DNA of 50,335 bases from an uncultured Oscillospiraceae bacterium. Its GTDB lineage: Bacteria; Bacillota; Clostridia; Oscillospirales; Ruminococcaceae. The first letter of the stretch is position 1. The number at the start of each line of letters is the position of its first letter. This document shows positions 48,632-50,335 of this stretch, in pieces. The position numbers and the translations under genes are program-made. The stretch lies in assembly GCA_904396495.1 (NCBI GenBank), contig CAJFOJ010000008.1:1-50335 (forward strand). The letters are read 5' to 3'. A model generated the notes under the pieces. That model had not been told where the DNA came from, did not search any database, and worked only from the letters and a program-made list of their open reading frames with translations.

Positions 48632-48660
48632 TTGACCCATCCTGCCAAACCCAGTATAAT
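48632..48660 (+). promoter_or_regulatory. Promoter of the symporter gene
   Basis: TTGACC (48632-48637), 17-base spacer, TATAAT (48655-48660). Confidence 0.88.
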
Positions 48661-48770
48661 AAACTCTGTCGAATCCGGCGTTTTTTCCTCCCAATTATAA
48701 AAAGGGGCTGTAATATTCTTTTAGCAGATGGAAATTAAAACGTTAAAATAGTGTATGAGGGGAGTTAACC

Positions 48771-50228
48771 TTGGAGTATATCAACGACGTCATCAACGCC
48801 ATTGTCGGCTTTTTGCAAAATTATGTCCTGCTCATCATGCTTTGCGGGACGGGAATTTATTTTACCATCCGCCTCAAATTCGTCCAGGTGCGGAAATTCA
48901 AAGCCGGGCTGAAAGCCACTTTCGGCAACATCAAATTCAAAGGCGATAAAGCCGGTAAAGACGGCATGAGTTCCTTCCAGGCCCTGACCACGGCCATCGC
49001 TGCCCAGGTGGGAACCGGGAATCTGGCCGGGGCCGCAACCGCCATCGTATCGGGCGGACCTGGCGCCATCTTCTGGATGTGGGTCAGCGCCTTTTTCGGC
49101 ATGGCCACCATCTACGCGGAGGCCACCCTCGCCCAGAAATACAAAACGGTGGATCAAAACGGGCACGTCACCGGCGGCCCCGTTTACTACATCCGTGCCG
49201 CTTTTAAAGGAAAGCTCGGAAAAATTTTGGCGGGGCTGTTCTCTGTCTTTATCATCTTGGCGTTGGGGTTTATGGGAAACATGGTCCAGTCCAATTCAAT
49301 CGGTAGCGCCTTTGAAACCGCTTTTCACATCGAACCTTGGATCATCGGCATCATCGTGGCCGCCATCGCAGGCTTTATTTTTTTGGGCGGCATCGGGCGC
49401 ATCGCCTCCTTCACCGAAAAAATCGTCCCCATCATGGCACTGTTTTACATCGTCGGCGCAGTTGCCATCCTCTGCGTCAACTACCGCAACATTGGAAACG
49501 CCTTCTACTCCATCTTTGTAGGCGCCTTTAACCCCGTCGCAGTCGGGGGCGGCATACTGGGGGCCACAGTGCAAAAGGCCATTCGCTACGGTGTGGCCCG
49601 GGGCCTCTTTTCCAACGAGGCCGGCATGGGGTCCACCCCTCACGCCCACGCCACCGCAAAGGTGAAAGACCCCTGCGACCAGGGGGTTGTGGCCATGATT
49701 AGCGTTTTTATCGACACCTTTGTCATCCTCACCCTCACAGCCCTCGTCATTTTGACCAGTGTCAATGTGGATGGTTCCGTCACCGGCACCGAGTTGACCC
49801 AATCGGCGTTTGCGGGCACCTTCGGGTATGTGGGAATTGTTTTTATCGCCATCTGCATGTTCTTTTTCGCCTTTTCCACCATTATCAGTTGGTATTTCTT
49901 CGGTGAGATCAACGTATCCTACCTTTTTGGCAAAAAGGCAGTGAAAATTTATGCCGCCTTGGTGGTTGTTTTTATCGTCGTAGGCTCCTTCCTCAAGGTG
50001 GAGACTGTCTGGGCGCTGGCGGACTTTTTCAACAGCCTGATGGTCCTTCCAAACCTGCTGGGCATTTTGGCGTTGAGCGGCGTGGTTGTCACGGCCACCA
50101 AGCTCTACGACGCCAAGAAAAAAGCCGATAAGCTGGAAAAAACGGCAATTTCCTCCGACGGGGATGGGGATACTTCCCAAAATGGCGCCGCCTTAACAGA
50201 AAATCCCTCTCCATCCGATGCTGAATGA
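48771..50228 (+). CDS. Alanine/glycine:cation symporter (AGCS family)
   Basis: 485 residues, about 11 helices. AGCS motifs: MSSFQALTTAIAAQVGTGNLAGAATAIVSGGPGAIFWMW (here cited in part) near residues 65-105, GGPVYYI, and FSNEAGMGSTPHAHATAK. It takes up alanine, glycine or D-serine-like amino acids with Na+ or H+. The C-terminal 45 residues are polar and low complexity. The start is TTG with GAGGGGAG 6 nt upstream. The leader (about 105 nt) shows no glycine riboswitch. Monocistronic. Confidence 0.94.
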   Translation: MEYINDVINAIVGFLQNYVLLIMLCGTGIYFTIRLKFVQVRKFKAGLKATFGNIKFKGDKAGKDGMSSFQALTTAIAAQVGTGNLAGAATAIVSGGPGAIFWMWVSAFFGMATIYAEATLAQKYKTVDQNGHVTGGPVYYIRAAFKGKLGKILAGLFSVFIILALGFMGNMVQSNSIGSAFETAFHIEPWIIGIIVAAIAGFIFLGGIGRIASFTEKIVPIMALFYIVGAVAILCVNYRNIGNAFYSIFVGAFNPVAVGGGILGATVQKAIRYGVARGLFSNEAGMGSTPHAHATAKVKDPCDQGVVAMISVFIDTFVILTLTALVILTSVNVDGSVTGTELTQSAFAGTFGYVGIVFIAICMFFFAFSTIISWYFFGEINVSYLFGKKAVKIYAALVVVFIVVGSFLKVETVWALADFFNSLMVLPNLLGILALSGVVVTATKLYDAKKKADKLEKTAISSDGDGDTSQNGAALTENPSPSDAE

Positions 50229-50335
50229 CACAAACCCCCCGTCCAGATAATTGAACCGCCCCAGATTGTGCAGACAGCATAAAAAAGCCCCTAGTGCAGG
50301 AATATTGAGTTTTAGGAGGAGTGGCGCAGCGACAG
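50229..50335 (+). other. Right edge, no complete gene
   Basis: 107 nt after the symporter. A GGAGGA near 50317 precedes a GTG that could open a gene running off the window, but with only five codons visible nothing can be claimed. Confidence 0.3.

Noticed and set aside
48661-48770. Glycine riboswitch before the AGCS symporter
   Set aside because: The leader is only about 105 nt and lacks the GGAGAG and paired aptamer motifs.
1-50335. CRISPR arrays, insertion sequences, prophage or integrative elements
   Set aside because: No spaced direct repeats, transposase, integrase or structural phage genes seen; base composition and gene style are uniform.
50317-50335. Possible start of a further gene at the right edge
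   Set aside because: GGAGGA is too close to the GTG and only five codons are visible.

Overview
The window looks like chromosomal DNA of an anaerobic, spore-forming member of the Clostridia (Firmicutes), most likely from the Oscillospirales/Ruminococcaceae side. Evidence read from the sequence: a SCIFF peptide with its radical SAM maturase (a clostridial hallmark), a SpoIIM-like gene, a perfect CIRCE element, sigma-A promoters of the TTGACA-N17-TATAAT type, strong GGAGG ribosome sites, several TTG starts, and oxygen-sensitive enzyme families (2-hydroxyacyl-CoA dehydratase activase, siroheme sulfite reductase-like protein). The species assignment is inference. I see no rRNA, CRISPR array, insertion sequence, phage module or origin; the only RNA gene recognised is one tRNA-Gly.

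Layout. 0.1-9.8 kb: hexapeptide acyltransferase, Hsp90 (htpG) under CIRCE, PAP2 phosphatase, cytidylate kinase-like protein, MATE pump, methyltransferase, release factor 2, a zinc-ribbon/DUF2628 membrane protein and a Dabb protein. 10-18.4 kb: Sfp-type phosphopantetheinyl transferase, a small DUF6514-like protein, Tpx, a DUF368 lipid-carrier transporter, GNAT and methyltransferase genes, a siroheme/4Fe-4S reductase behind a structured leader, a VOC protein, NagB and a K+/H+ antiporter. 18.9-25.6 kb: tRNA-Gly(CCC), YqeY, an unknown acidic protein, a GntR-ABC operon with a perfect operator palindrome, BirA behind a structured leader, and a wall-binding lipoprotein. 25.7-31.5 kb: a minus-strand operon of TetR regulator, a 982-residue double activase, an HgdB-like protein and a CmpB-type membrane protein. 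32.1-33.9 kb: SpoIIM-like, DUF624 and a coupled Cys-rich miniprotein. 34.2-37.7 kb: yajC, TIGR04086-type membrane protein, SCIFF precursor, SCIFF maturase and proC in one apparent operon. 37.9-42.4 kb: cell-wall enzymes (amidase, GHL10 lipoprotein, G5/3D protein). 42.8-50.2 kb: paired CHR transporters, glycerol kinase, SPFH/zinc-ribbon protein, AzlC/AzlD and an alanine/glycine:cation symporter.

How the genes fit together. Most units are short and independent, each closed by a GC-rich hairpin terminator. Three multi-gene systems stand out. First, the yajC-SCIFF-maturase-proC operon, in which a hairpin between precursor and maturase could set their ratio and the precursor carries an extra cysteine. 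Second, the TetR-controlled activase/HgdB-like operon, where the activase ribosome site is locked in a GNRA-capped hairpin. Third, the GntR-ABC exporter unit with an operator lying on its own -10 box. Three further genes (sulfite reductase-like, birA, K+/H+ antiporter) have 5' leaders with mutually exclusive or long-range pairings that I could not assign to a known riboswitch class. These leaders are the best candidates for undescribed regulation here. All functional statements rest on motif recognition by eye; no database search was run.
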